A DNA stretch of 40,774 nt from PALSA-1336 sp964592725 (GTDB lineage: Bacteria; Patescibacteriota; Doudnabacteria; UBA920): positions 1 through 40,774 of the forward strand of contig CAZQFQ010000008.1 of assembly GCA_964592725.1 (NCBI GenBank), read 5' to 3'. A program made the translations under genes and the position numbers. This document shows, piece by piece, positions 21,474 through 29,216 of this stretch. The first letter of the stretch is position 1, and every line of letters begins with the position of its first letter. The notes under the pieces were generated by a model, which searched no databases, was not told the DNA's origin, and saw only the letters and a list, made by a program, of their open reading frames with translations.

Positions 21474-22217
21474 TTAAAGCAACGTATTCCAAATAATTTC
21501 AAAAAGTTGCTGGTGTAATTGGATCGCGCTTTTGTTATCAATAACCATAGCCATTACCGGCGGGGTTAGTTGATGAATAACCAACATTTCAGGGATTATT
21601 ACAAGATTAGTTACAAGTTCGGTATTTTTAGGAAGAAATTTAATTTTAAAGTTAAAATTTGCTTCATATTTTTTATACCAACGGGCGACAGGCGTGTCTA
21701 TTTGCAGCATTCGAATGTTTATCGGTAATTTTGCTCTCCGTCTCGCGAAATCGGAAAAATATTTTTCATCCAAGGCGACCCATTTGGATTGGTCGGATAT
21801 TATAAGATAATCCTGGTGTGGTTTAATCTTAAGCAATAAATCTTCGTATACCGATTTAATTGCCTGAATGCCGTCATAGCGTTTAATTATATTATGCTGG
21901 CCCTGTAAGTTGTATAATTTGGAAAAGTCCGGCAGGGAATTTTTGAATTTGGCTTTTCGTTCCTCTAAAACTAGCTCCAGTTTTTCAGGTGGTTCAGCCT
22001 GGTAAAAGGTCTTTAGACCGCGAATTTGTTCCACCATTAACCCGAGCCGTTTTAGTCTTTCCATAATAGGGTAAATGCTGGATCTTTTTATTCCGCAGAC
22101 CCCTGATATCTGTAGTACAGCGGTTGGCCCCAAAGAGAGAGAAGCCAGATAAACCTTGGCTTCTTTTTCATTTAGCCCCAATTCCAATAAAATTCCTAAT
22201 AAATGCTCATCTAGCAT
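21474..22217 (-). CDS. TrmB-family transcriptional regulator
   Basis: 247 aa. The N-terminal winged helix (LLELGLNEKEAKVYLASLSL, then KRSSIYPIMERLKRL) is the TrmB DNA-binding domain. A helical linker follows, and then a C-terminal domain with IIKRYDGIQAIKSVYEDLL and LIISDQSKW. It is related in layout to the regulator at 2157. The start ATG at 22217-22215 has a TATAAC box 5 nt upstream, so the mRNA is nearly leaderless. It is divergent from the small membrane protein gene at 22365, which it may control along with itself. Confidence 0.85.
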   Translation of the reverse strand: MLDEHLLGILLELGLNEKEAKVYLASLSLGPTAVLQISGVCGIKRSSIYPIMERLKRLGLMVEQIRGLKTFYQAEPPEKLELVLEERKAKFKNSLPDFSKLYNLQGQHNIIKRYDGIQAIKSVYEDLLLKIKPHQDYLIISDQSKWVALDEKYFSDFARRRAKLPINIRMLQIDTPVARWYKKYEANFNFKIKFLPKNTELVTNLVIIPEMLVIHQLTPPVMAMVIDNKSAIQLHQQLFEIIWNTLL

Positions 22218-22220
22218 AAA

Positions 22221-22242
22221 ATGTTATAAGTTATGACAACAT
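22221..22242. promoter_or_regulatory. Candidate operator over the TrmB promoter
   Basis: ATGTT-N12-AACAT with further symmetric bases (ATGTTATAAGTTATGACAAC and AT) forms an imperfect palindrome directly over the minus-strand -10 box (22228-22223). It could be an autoregulatory site. Confidence 0.4.
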
Positions 22243-22288
22243 AAATATGATATATTATCAAGCAAAATAAGTCAATTATAAATTTATG

Positions 22289-22326
22289 TTGACAAATATG
22301 ACAAAAAATATTGCTTTTGTTATAGT
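22289..22326 (+). promoter_or_regulatory. Promoter of the small membrane protein gene
   Basis: ATGACA (22298-22303), a 17-bp spacer, then TATAGT (22321-22326) preceded by TGT (extended -10). A TTGACA at 22289 gives an alternative upstream -35. The start would be near 22333. Confidence 0.55.
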
Positions 22327-22364
22327 TTTTAGTTAAGGAGGAGAAAGGAATCTAAAGGAGGCAT

Positions 22365-22778
22365 ATGGGAAAGTTCGATACAGGATATCAACGAAGACGA
22401 GAATCTACCAACGGCCTGCTAGGAATGTTGTCGTTAACATGGGCTTTTATGTTTGCGATGGCTGGGGGTCTAATTTTATTATTAGGCCCAGGTACTAAGC
22501 AATCACCTCACCAGCCGCAAGCAGGTATCCATGTGGCCGCAAAAGATGCGCCAAGTGAGATCCGTTGCCAGATAGAAGGAGAATCCAAAGACATCGGCGG
22601 AGGCATGGGACAGGTTTCGTGCCTGTTTGACGGCGGAGCGATCCGGCACATCCAGTTTTCCAAAGCGGTTTTCCCCCAGCCGCGACAAGGGCAACGGGCA
22701 GTTGTACTGGTCTGTGTGCAAGCTCCGACCAGGCCAGATGAAATATCGTCCCTTTACATCCTTGCCAAGCTCGAGTGA
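22365..22778 (+). CDS. Hypothetical protein with one membrane anchor
   Basis: 137 aa. A basic N-terminus (YQRRRES) precedes a single hydrophobic span (about residues 19-41, LGMLSLTWAFMFAMAGGLIL). A polar C-terminal domain of about 90 residues follows, probably outside the cell. Strands such as RCQIEGESKD and GQVSCLFDGGAIRHIQF with two cysteines could form a small beta domain. I recognise no family. The ribosome-binding site is strong (AAAGGAGG) but only 3 nt before the ATG, the same spacing as at 34224. It is transcribed away from a TrmB regulator and closed by its own terminator. Confidence 0.65.
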   Translation: MGKFDTGYQRRRESTNGLLGMLSLTWAFMFAMAGGLILLLGPGTKQSPHQPQAGIHVAAKDAPSEIRCQIEGESKDIGGGMGQVSCLFDGGAIRHIQFSKAVFPQPRQGQRAVVLVCVQAPTRPDEISSLYILAKLE

Positions 22779-22793
22779 CTCGGACGGCACATA

Positions 22794-22837
22794 AAAAGGC
22801 GACTGCTAGACACCTAGCCAGATCGCCTTATTTTTAT
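22794..22837. terminator. Terminator between the membrane protein gene and the agmatinase gene
   Basis: AAGGCGA (22796-22802) pairs with TCGCCTT (22823-22829) around 20 nt, followed by ATTTTTATT. The minus strand has AT-rich flanks too, so it may stop both converging transcripts. Confidence 0.8.
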
Positions 22838-23736
22838 TGTTTAAAAAATTTATACCCAATCATTTTATAAACTAACTTGGCAATCATAAAGTCCGGATGG
22901 TGCAGGCCTTTTATTGGTGCAAGTTCCACTACATCGGCGCCGATGATATTTTTGGATTTATAAATTGATTTAAGAATATCTAAAACCGGCCACCATAAAA
23001 GTCCGCCCGGTTCCGGAGTGCCGGTGGAAGGCATTATGCTTGGGTCAAAAGCGTCTACATCAAAGCTGATGAAAACATCGCGCGTGGGAATGGCCCGCAC
23101 TACATCGGCCGCGGAAATTTTGTCCCAGGCCCAAAAAGTTTTTATTTTTTTTTGATTTTTTTTGCGGAAATCCCATTCGCCGTCCTTGTCCGAAAAACTG
23201 CGGACGCCAACCTGCACTAATCTTGCTACGGGAAATTTTAAAAGCGCCTGGCTCATTACCGCCCCGTGGCTGTATGAGCCGCCCAAATAATAATTTAAGC
23301 GGGTGTCTGAATGAGCGTCAAAATGTAGAATTGTAAAATTTTTATAATGCCCGCTCAAGCCCTTAATGGTGCCCTGGGTCAAAGAATGTTCTCCGCCCAA
23401 AACAACCGGAAATTTTTTGTCGGCGACAACACGGTTAACCAATCCGGCTAAAAGATTCACGGCCGTTTTTTGGTCTTTTGGAATTTTTGGCTGAGCAAGC
23501 GTGGCAATGCCGCAGTCGCCGAAGGGCTTTAACATCTGCTCGTCCAGAATTTCCACATAATGGCTGGCATCAATAATGGCCCGCGGTCCGCGTTTGGTGC
23601 CGCGGCCGTAACTGACGGTATTTTCCAAACCGAAGGGAATTACCGCGGCTTTTGCTTTTTGATAGGCGACTTCAAAAATACCCCCTTGATTAAGGCCTAA
23701 AAAGCCATTTTTCATTATTCGGATATTGCCGTTCAT
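22834..23736 (-). CDS. speB: Agmatinase / arginase-family ureohydrolase
   Basis: A 300-aa binuclear manganese ureohydrolase. The metal ligands are in VVLGGEHSL (His 117), HFDAHSDTR (Asp 140, His 142, Asp 144) and ISFDVDAFDPS (Asp 226, Asp 228). The TGTPEPGG segment is the agmatinase-type signature. Agmatinase turns agmatine into putrescine and urea; arginase or formiminoglutamase cannot be fully excluded. The ATG at 23736 has TAAAAT exactly 6 nt upstream (leaderless pattern). It is divergent from pyrD. No arginine decarboxylase is in the window. Confidence 0.88.
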   Translation of the reverse strand: MNGNIRIMKNGFLGLNQGGIFEVAYQKAKAAVIPFGLENTVSYGRGTKRGPRAIIDASHYVEILDEQMLKPFGDCGIATLAQPKIPKDQKTAVNLLAGLVNRVVADKKFPVVLGGEHSLTQGTIKGLSGHYKNFTILHFDAHSDTRLNYYLGGSYSHGAVMSQALLKFPVARLVQVGVRSFSDKDGEWDFRKKNQKKIKTFWAWDKISAADVVRAIPTRDVFISFDVDAFDPSIMPSTGTPEPGGLLWWPVLDILKSIYKSKNIIGADVVELAPIKGLHHPDFMIAKLVYKMIGYKFFKQ

Positions 23737-23742
23737 ATGGTT

Positions 23743-23805
23743 ATTTTACCTTATTTTTGAGGGAAAATCAACGCGTTTTTAATGTTGTAAAAAAGATGTT
23801 ATAAT
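23743..23805. promoter_or_regulatory. Divergent leaderless promoters of speB and pyrD
   Basis: The minus-strand TAAAAT (23748-23743) ends 6 nt before the speB ATG at 23736. The plus-strand TGT-TATAAT (23797-23805) ends 6 nt before the pyrD ATG at 23812. The two transcripts leave from a 75-bp gap. Confidence 0.72.
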
Positions 23806-23811
23806 CATTTT

Positions 23812-24915
23812 ATGATCATCGGCGAAATAAGAGACAGTGTTATCGGCTTTCTTTACCGTAGGGTTCTTAAGCCGGTTTTCTTTTTGATGGATCCGGAAAA
23901 GGTTCATGATCGGATGATTGTGGCCGGCCGGATTTTAGGTAGCAATCCTTTGACCCGAGGATTAACTTCGATAATGTTTGGTTATCAGAATCCGATGCTG
24001 CGGCAAAAAATAGCTGGTCTGGATTTTAAAAATCCGGTCGGCTTGGCCGCGGGGTTTGACAAAGAAGCCTATTTGCCGGCCTTACTTCCCAGCGTAGGCT
24101 TCGGTTTTGAGGAAGCCGGCAGTATTACCGCTTTGCCGTTTGGCGGTAACCCGGGGACATGGTTGTGGCGTTTGCCAGAACGCCAGGCTATACGGGTAAA
24201 TTATGGTCTTAAGAATTCCGGCGCGGGAAATATCCATCGGCGCTTAAAAAATCGCAAGTTTGATTTTATTCTGGGCATCAGTCTTGCTAAAACTAATTCG
24301 GAAAAAACTTCGCACGTAGAAATCGGCATCGCGGATTACTTTGAAAGTTATAAAATTTTTCAGGATGTCGGCGATTATTTTACCATTAACATCAGTTGCC
24401 CCAATACCTGCGAACAGAGCCCTATTTTCGCAGAGGCCGAAAATTTAGATTTGCTTTTAGCCAAACTGTTTTCAGTCCCGAAAGTCAAACCGGTATTTGT
24501 TAAACTTTCGCCCGATTTAGGAGATGAACAATTAATGAAAATTTTACAGGTTGGGCAAAAGCACCCAATTGACGGCTTTATTTGTACCAACTTGACCAAA
24601 GTCAACAAGTTTGGCCATCCGGGCAAGGGCGGATTTTCCGGCAAAGCAGTCCAAGCGCTTTCGGATGAAATGCTGGCGAAAGTTTATAAATATTATCGAG
24701 GCAAAAAAATTGTTATCGGTTGTGGCGGCATTTTTAGTGCTCAGGATGCTTACCGGAAAATCAGACTCGGAGCCTCGTTAGTCCAGCTAATTACGGGAAT
24801 GTTTTTCCAAGGCCCGCAGTTAATAGGCGAAATTAACAGAGGTTTGGTAAAATTTCTTATAAGAGACGGTTACAAAAATATTTCCGAGGCTGTTGGCAAA
24901 GATTCACAATCTTAA
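23812..24915 (+). CDS. pyrD: Dihydroorotate dehydrogenase (quinone, class 2)
   Basis: 367 aa. It oxidises dihydroorotate to orotate in pyrimidine synthesis. The N-terminal helix (GFLYRRVLKPVFFLMDPEKV) and the length are of the membrane-associated class 2 type. FMN-barrel motifs are GLAAGFDKEAYLPALL, INISCPNTCEQS (with the catalytic-base region), FVKLSPDLGD, GGFSGKAVQ and IGCGGIFSAQDAYRKIRLGA. The start is set by TATAAT 6 nt upstream. No other pyr genes are nearby. Dependence on quinone is inferred from the class, not shown. Confidence 0.93.
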   Translation: MIIGEIRDSVIGFLYRRVLKPVFFLMDPEKVHDRMIVAGRILGSNPLTRGLTSIMFGYQNPMLRQKIAGLDFKNPVGLAAGFDKEAYLPALLPSVGFGFEEAGSITALPFGGNPGTWLWRLPERQAIRVNYGLKNSGAGNIHRRLKNRKFDFILGISLAKTNSEKTSHVEIGIADYFESYKIFQDVGDYFTINISCPNTCEQSPIFAEAENLDLLLAKLFSVPKVKPVFVKLSPDLGDEQLMKILQVGQKHPIDGFICTNLTKVNKFGHPGKGGFSGKAVQALSDEMLAKVYKYYRGKKIVIGCGGIFSAQDAYRKIRLGASLVQLITGMFFQGPQLIGEINRGLVKFLIRDGYKNISEAVGKDSQS

Positions 24916-24928
24916 TAAAATTTAGCAG

Positions 24929-25024
24929 GCCGAAAAGACTGGTAATTTTTTGAAGCGAGGACTGTTCGACGACCCTAAGGGAGGAGCCCCGAAGCAAAAA
25001 AAATTGCCAGGATTTTCGGCCCGG
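24929..25024. repeat. ~95-bp inverted repeat after pyrD
   Basis: GGCCGAAAA (about 24933) pairs with TTTTCGGCC (about 25013). CTGGTAATTTTTTG pairs with CAAAAAAAATTGCCAG inside it. The loop holds GCGAGGACTGTTCGACGACC-type sequence. It probably ends pyrD transcription and looks like a dispersed palindromic element. Confidence 0.65.
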
Positions 25025-25062
25025 TGCTTATAGGTTTTGGTATCGACACAAAGTTTTAGATC

Positions 25063-25071
25063 TGCTATAGT
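25063..25071 (+). promoter_or_regulatory. Leaderless promoter of the ABC transporter operon
   Basis: Extended -10 TGC-TATAGT (25063-25071) ends exactly 6 nt before the ATG at 25078. Confidence 0.7.
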
Positions 25072-25077
25072 TATTTT

Positions 25078-25881
25078 ATGTCCAATATTATTGAAGTAAA
25101 AAATTTGGTAAAAACATTCGGCGATTTTACGGCCGTAAATAATATTTCCTTTGATATCAAGCAAGGGGAAATTTTTGCTTTTTTGGGGCCCAACGGCGCC
25201 GGCAAGTCCACGACCATCAAAATGCTGACAACTCTTTTGCATCCGACCAGCGGGCATATTTCGTTAAACGGTTTTAATCCTACCACCCAGTCCTCCAAAG
25301 TCAGGAAGTCTTTTGGCATAGTTTTTCAGGATCCTTCTTTGGATGACGAGTTAACCGCCTGGGAAAATATGGAATTTCACGGCGTGCTTTACAACGTGGA
25401 AAAAAAATTGCGCCGCGAGCGCATAAAGCAGTTAATGGAATTGGTGGAGCTGTGGGACAGAAAAGACAGCCTGGTTAAGGAATTTTCGGGCGGGATGAAG
25501 CGCCGTTTGGAAATCGCCCGCGGCCTGCTTCATCACCCCAAAGTTATGTTTTTGGATGAGCCGACTTTGGGGCTGGATCCGCAAACCCGCAACCATATGT
25601 GGACTTATTTGCAGGATTTAAACAAGTCCGAAGGCATCACCGTATTTTTTAGCACCCACTATATGGAAGAAGCCGACCGCGTGGCCCAGCGCATTGCCAT
25701 AATTGACCACGGCAAAATTATTTCCAGCGGCACGTCCGCGGAATTGCAACAGCAGACCAATACCGCGAGTTTGGAAGACGCGTTTTTAAAACTTACCGGC
25801 AACGTGATTCGCGACGAAGGAGCCAGCAACACCGACAAGTTAAGGACACATCGGCAGTGGAGGGGCGGGGGGAGAAGGTAA
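25078..25881 (+). CDS. ABC-2 type transporter, ATP-binding protein
   Basis: 267 aa with all ATPase motifs: Walker A FLGPNGAGKSTTIKML, the Q-loop in GIVFQDPSLDDEL, signature FSGGMKRRLEIARGL, Walker B VMFLDEPTLGLDP, and the switch His in FFSTHYMEEAD. The pattern is that of DrrA/NodI-type exporters of drugs, polysaccharide or lipid. The C-terminal ~20 residues are basic and not conserved-looking (RTHRQWRGGGRR). The partner permease follows after a 113-bp repeat-filled gap. Confidence 0.95.
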   Translation: MSNIIEVKNLVKTFGDFTAVNNISFDIKQGEIFAFLGPNGAGKSTTIKMLTTLLHPTSGHISLNGFNPTTQSSKVRKSFGIVFQDPSLDDELTAWENMEFHGVLYNVEKKLRRERIKQLMELVELWDRKDSLVKEFSGGMKRRLEIARGLLHHPKVMFLDEPTLGLDPQTRNHMWTYLQDLNKSEGITVFFSTHYMEEADRVAQRIAIIDHGKIISSGTSAELQQQTNTASLEDAFLKLTGNVIRDEGASNTDKLRTHRQWRGGGRR

Positions 25882-25884
25882 TAT

Positions 25885-25990
25885 TATTGAGCAAAATTGA
25901 CCATAATTGACAAAATTGAGCAAAATTATGGTCGCACCTTGCAGTATAAATTTTGTCAATTTTTTAAATTTTATTTAATTTTGTCAATTC
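25885..25990. repeat. TTGACAAAATTGAG-type inverted repeat within the ABC operon
   Basis: AAAATTGACCATAATTGACA and AAATTGAGCAAAATTATGG are answered by the inverted AATTTTGTCAATTTTTTAAA and TTTAATTTTGTCAATTC. This is a low-complexity dispersed repeat. It could weaken expression of the permease. Confidence 0.55.
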
Positions 25991-25994
25991 TGTT

Positions 25995-26744
25995 ATGAAA
26001 ACTATCTATATAATGTGGATTAGGGAATTAAAACGCTACTGGCGTTCTAAATCCAGAATGGTCGGCAGTCTGGGACAGCCGTTGCTTTTTTTGCTTGCTT
26101 TGGGCTACGGCCTTGGCGCGACTTTTCAAAAAGCCGGCGAAGGCAATTATATGGATTTTTTGGCTCCCGGAATTATCGGGATGAGCATTATCTTTACCTC
26201 CATTTTTTCCGGCATTCAGGTTATTTGGGACAGGCAGTTCGGCTTTTTAAAGGAAACTATGGTCGCTCCGGTCTCGCGTTTTAATATAATGATAGGCCGG
26301 ACTTTGGGCGGCGCTACCATAGCGGCAATTCAGGGGATTGTGGTTTTTATTCTGGCATTAATTTTTACCAGCTTTAGGCCGTATAATTGGTTTTTAGTCG
26401 TTCCGGCGGTTTTGGTTATGCTTTTGGTCGGGACAATGTTTACCGCGCTCGGCACGGCTATTGCCTCCCAATTGGAAGATATGCAGGGCTTTCAATTAAT
26501 TATGAATTTTTTGGTGATGCCGCTGTTTTTTCTATCTGGTGCTCTTTTCCCCCTGGACGGCCTACCAGCTGTTTTAGTTGTTATTACCAAATTTGATCCG
26601 CTTAGTTACGGCATAGACGCGTTTAGGATTTTACTTGCCCACAGCGGGCATTTCACTTTAACCCTGGACATTTCCGTGTTGGCTATCATCACCTTCTGTT
26701 TTTTGTCGGTCGGAGCTTATTTGTTTTCAAAGATACAGATATAG
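25995..26744 (+). CDS. ABC-2 type transporter, permease protein
   Basis: 249 aa with six hydrophobic segments. After the cytoplasmic start MKTIYIMWIRELKRYWRSKS comes the family segment GQPLLFLLALGYGLG, then FLAPGIIGMSIIF, KETMVAPVSRFNIMIGRTLGG and the ABC-2 signature region NFLVMPLFFLSGALFPLDGLP. This matches DrrB-type exporters. It functions with the ATPase at 25078; the exported substrate is unknown. No Shine-Dalgarno sequence is visible because the start abuts the repeat. Confidence 0.92.
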   Translation: MKTIYIMWIRELKRYWRSKSRMVGSLGQPLLFLLALGYGLGATFQKAGEGNYMDFLAPGIIGMSIIFTSIFSGIQVIWDRQFGFLKETMVAPVSRFNIMIGRTLGGATIAAIQGIVVFILALIFTSFRPYNWFLVVPAVLVMLLVGTMFTALGTAIASQLEDMQGFQLIMNFLVMPLFFLSGALFPLDGLPAVLVVITKFDPLSYGIDAFRILLAHSGHFTLTLDISVLAIITFCFLSVGAYLFSKIQI

Positions 26745-26745
26745 T

Positions 26746-26800
26746 TCACAGATACACGGATGCGTGCAGATAACACAGATGCGGCTCATCAGAATTTATC
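26746..26800. repeat. Dispersed CACAGAT-type repeat
   Basis: TTCACAGATACACGGATGCG, TGCAGATAACACAGATGCGG and CTCATCAGAATT. It is related to the repeat at 333-447. Confidence 0.5.
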
Positions 26801-26808
26801 TATAAATT

Positions 26809-26837
26809 AAAGCCTCCTAAATATTGGAGGTTTTTTG
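26809..26837 (+). terminator. Terminator of the ABC transporter operon
   Basis: AAGCCTCC pairs with GGAGGTTTT around TAAATATT, followed by TTTTTTG. Confidence 0.85.
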
Positions 26838-26874
26838 TTTTTCATTTCAAAAGATGGAAAATTGGGCGGTTAAT

Positions 26875-26883
26875 TGGTATGAT
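26875..26883 (+). promoter_or_regulatory. Leaderless promoter of the lytic transglycosylase gene
   Basis: Extended -10 TGG-TATGAT (26875-26883) ends exactly 6 nt before the ATG at 26890. An earlier in-frame ATG at 26824 lies inside the preceding terminator and is rejected. Confidence 0.68.
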
Positions 26884-26889
26884 GAGTGT

Positions 26890-28230
26890 ATGGGTAAATG
26901 GAAAAAAATTTATACGATTGTGGTTGTCAGCGCTTATTTGAGCGCGTCTTTGTATCCGGCACCGGTTTTGGGGCAAACTTCATCGGATTCCGCGGCCACG
27001 CAGGCACAATTACAGCAGCAGCTTTTGCAGATTGAAAATCAAATTCAGGGGTTGCAGCAGCAGTTGGCGCAAACGCAGGCGCAAAAAAATACGCTGGCCA
27101 ATAAAATCGCAAGTTTAAAAAAACAGCAGGCGGTTTTGAATTTGCAGATCCAGGCCACGGATTTGCAGGTCAACCAGCTGGGCGGCCAAATTACCGCGAC
27201 CCAGGCTTCTATCGCCCAAAATAACATCCAGGTTCAGAATTTGCAAACTCAAATCGCTGGCGTGATCCAGGCCATAAACCAAAACGATAATTACCCGTTT
27301 TTGTATACCGTTTTAAGCCAGCAAAAACTTTCCGATGTTTTTACGGCTTACGAAGATTACGCGCAAATTTCCCAGGGCTTAGGAACTTTAATCAGCCAGC
27401 TTAACACCGCCAATACCCAATTAGCCCAGCAGCAACAAAACTTGAGCGACCAACAGCAAAGCGCGCAAAATTTATTGTCCATAAAAATTTTACAGCAGGG
27501 ACAGCTTGCCGGAAGCGTGAGTGACCAAAATACTCTTTTGCAGCAGACCAAAGGCCGGGAGGCGGATTATCAGGCGACCTTAACCGATACCCAGGCGCAG
27601 GCCGCGGCTATCCGCACCCGCTTATACCAACTGCTCGGAGTGTCGTCGCAAATAAATTTTGGCCAGGCCGTAGCGATTGCCGACTGGGCTCGGGGAGCCA
27701 CGGGGATTGACCCGGCTTTTTTGTTGGCGATTTTAACGCAGGAATCTAATCTCGGCCAAAATGTGGGCACTTGCAACCGTCCGGGCGATCCACCGAGCAA
27801 AAGTTATAAAGTGGTGATGAATCCCACGCGGGACATCCCGCCGTTTTTGCAGGTTACAGCAATGCTCGGGATAGATCCGGATATTACCCCGGTGTCCTGC
27901 CCGATGCGTGACGCAAATGGCAACAGAGTCGGCTGGGGCGGCGCCATGGGCCCGGCGCAATTTATCCCGTCTACTTGGGTGGGCTACTCTGCCAAGGTCG
28001 CGGCGCTAACCGGAAACAACCCGGCCAATCCCTGGGACATCCGCGACGCGTTCGCGGCCGCGGCGATTAAATTAACTTCCAACGGCGCCGACGGCACGTA
28101 TCAAGGCGACTGGAGCGCGGCCATGCGCTATTTTTCCGGTTCCACCAATCCTAAATACAGTTTTTACGGCGACAGCGTAATGGCCACTACCGCGAAATAT
28201 CAAAGCGACATCAGCAGTTTGGGTAAATAA
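26890..28230 (+). CDS. Secreted coiled-coil protein with lytic transglycosylase (SLT) domain
   Basis: 446 aa. A signal peptide (GKWKKIYTIVVVSAYLSASL, cleavage near residues 25-30) leads to a long Gln-rich coiled coil (about residues 35-250, many LQQQL/QLQ repeats). A C-terminal domain with lysozyme-like motifs follows: AILTQESNLG (catalytic Glu), GAMGPAQFIPSTW and NPWDIRDAFAAAAIKL. The layout resembles PcsB-type cell-division hydrolases that FtsEX controls through a coiled coil, although the catalytic domain here is MltB/SLT-like. It probably cuts peptidoglycan at division or growth sites. Confidence 0.88.
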   Translation: MGKWKKIYTIVVVSAYLSASLYPAPVLGQTSSDSAATQAQLQQQLLQIENQIQGLQQQLAQTQAQKNTLANKIASLKKQQAVLNLQIQATDLQVNQLGGQITATQASIAQNNIQVQNLQTQIAGVIQAINQNDNYPFLYTVLSQQKLSDVFTAYEDYAQISQGLGTLISQLNTANTQLAQQQQNLSDQQQSAQNLLSIKILQQGQLAGSVSDQNTLLQQTKGREADYQATLTDTQAQAAAIRTRLYQLLGVSSQINFGQAVAIADWARGATGIDPAFLLAILTQESNLGQNVGTCNRPGDPPSKSYKVVMNPTRDIPPFLQVTAMLGIDPDITPVSCPMRDANGNRVGWGGAMGPAQFIPSTWVGYSAKVAALTGNNPANPWDIRDAFAAAAIKLTSNGADGTYQGDWSAAMRYFSGSTNPKYSFYGDSVMATTAKYQSDISSLGK

Positions 28231-28234
28231 TATT

Positions 28235-28272
28235 TTGTTGATAAAACTCGTGGCCACGAGTTTTATCAACAA
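28235..28272. repeat. Perfect 38-bp palindrome, TTGTTGATAAAA family
   Basis: TTGTTGATAAAACTCGTGG and its exact complement CCACGAGTTTTATCAACAA. It lies 4 bp after a stop codon, as does the copy at 10269. The outer 12 bases of each arm match between copies, while the central bases differ. Confidence 0.9.
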
Positions 28273-28338
28273 AGGGGTTTTGGCGTCTGGCCAATATTTA
28301 TAGGAGGTGATATTATAAAAGTAATTAAATCGGGGTAG

Positions 28339-28473
28339 ATGATTATTTTACAAATTTTAATGGGGATAGCGAGCTTTGGGATTATCGGCTTTATTTTGTA
28401 TTGGCTGGGAGTGGCTTTGCATGCCGGGCCCGAGGTTACCCAAGAAGAAGTTAATAATGATCCAAGAATATAA
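28339..28473 (+). CDS. Small membrane protein (44 aa)
   Basis: A 44-codon frame with one hydrophobic span (MIILQILMGIASFGIIGFIL, continuing YWLGVAL) and an acidic tail (QEEVNNDPRI). A short GGGG motif lies 3-4 nt before the ATG, and a perfect AGGAGGTGAT lies 28 bp upstream without a suitable start. Neighbours are the lytic transglycosylase and MscL, both envelope genes. I recognise no family. The hydrophobic segment and plausible ribosome-binding site make it likely real. Confidence 0.5.
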   Translation: MIILQILMGIASFGIIGFILYWLGVALHAGPEVTQEEVNNDPRI

Positions 28474-28489
28474 TGTGTCTGTTCTTTTT

Positions 28490-28588
28490 TCCCCTCCCTT
28501 GACGGGAGGGATTGGGGGAGGGTGATGATAGAATTAGCCAATTTTAATTTTGCACCCCTCCCTAACCCTCCCCCTAAAGGGGAGGGAA
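28490..28588. repeat. Two CCCCTCCC...GGGAGGGG palindromic repeats
   Basis: The first copy (CCCCTCCCTTGACGGGAGGG, GATTGGGGGAGGGTGA, 28490-28526) and an inverted second copy (CACCCCTCCCTAACCCTCCC, CCTAAAGGGGAGGG, 28552-28586) flank 25 bp of AT-rich sequence. Together they make a composite inverted repeat before mscL. Confidence 0.8.
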
Positions 28589-28610
28589 TCAAACAGTAAT
28601 CCTAAAATTT

Positions 28611-29012
28611 ATGCTTAAAGGATTCAAACAATTTGTGTTAAGGGGCAATGTGGTGGATTTGGCCGTGGGCGTGGTTATTGGCGCCGCGTTTGGCAGTGTG
28701 GTCACGGCTTTGGTAAAAGATTTGATAACGCCTTTTATATCGGCCATTGCCAAGTCGCCGGATTTTTCTAATTTGGCTTTTACCATAAACGGCAGTAAAT
28801 TTATGTACGGCGATTTTTTAAACGCATTAATTTCTTTTTTGCTGGTGGCGGCAACCGTTTATTTTTTTGTGGTTACGCCGATGAATATACTGGTTTCGCG
28901 CATGCACAAAGAACCTCCTGCCGACCCGACCACAAAAAAATGTCCGGAGTGCCTAAGTGAAATCCCCATAGACGCCAAGCGGTGCGCGTTTTGCGGACAG
29001 ATGATTGTTTAG
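28611..29012 (+). CDS. mscL: Large-conductance mechanosensitive channel with zinc-ribbon tail
   Basis: 133 aa. The channel core has FVLRGNVVDLAVGVVIGAAFG (first pore helix) and ALISFLLVAATVYFFVV (second helix). MscL opens under membrane tension to release solutes. Unlike the E. coli protein, the C-terminus carries two CxxC pairs (CPECLSE and CAFCGQ), a small zinc ribbon in place of the usual helical bundle end. The reading frame is intact. It may be monocistronic; repeats fill the upstream gap. Confidence 0.93.
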   Translation: MLKGFKQFVLRGNVVDLAVGVVIGAAFGSVVTALVKDLITPFISAIAKSPDFSNLAFTINGSKFMYGDFLNALISFLLVAATVYFFVVTPMNILVSRMHKEPPADPTTKKCPECLSEIPIDAKRCAFCGQMIV

Positions 29013-29067
29013 GATATCACTGTTTGTCATCACGAGGAGTGCAGAAGGCGAGGACAATCTTTATTGT

Positions 29068-29173
29068 CGGCGTCATTCTGAGGCCGCAAATCGGCAATTC
29101 ATCGGCGGCCGAAGAATCTCACACGAGGATAAAGAGATCCTTCGCCCTTTGTGCCAGGGCTCAGGATGACGCC
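29068..29173. repeat. Dispersed GTCATTCTGAG/CTCAGGATGAC repeat
   Basis: CGGCGTCATTCTGAGG at the left and CTCAGGATGACGCC at the right, with the inner GAAGAATCTC and GAGATCCTTC pair. It is the same family as 6734-6848 and 32207-32329. Confidence 0.78.
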
Positions 29174-29216
29174 ATTGTAGAGCTAGTTAATAGTAAACAA
29201 TTAAAATCAAAAAAAT

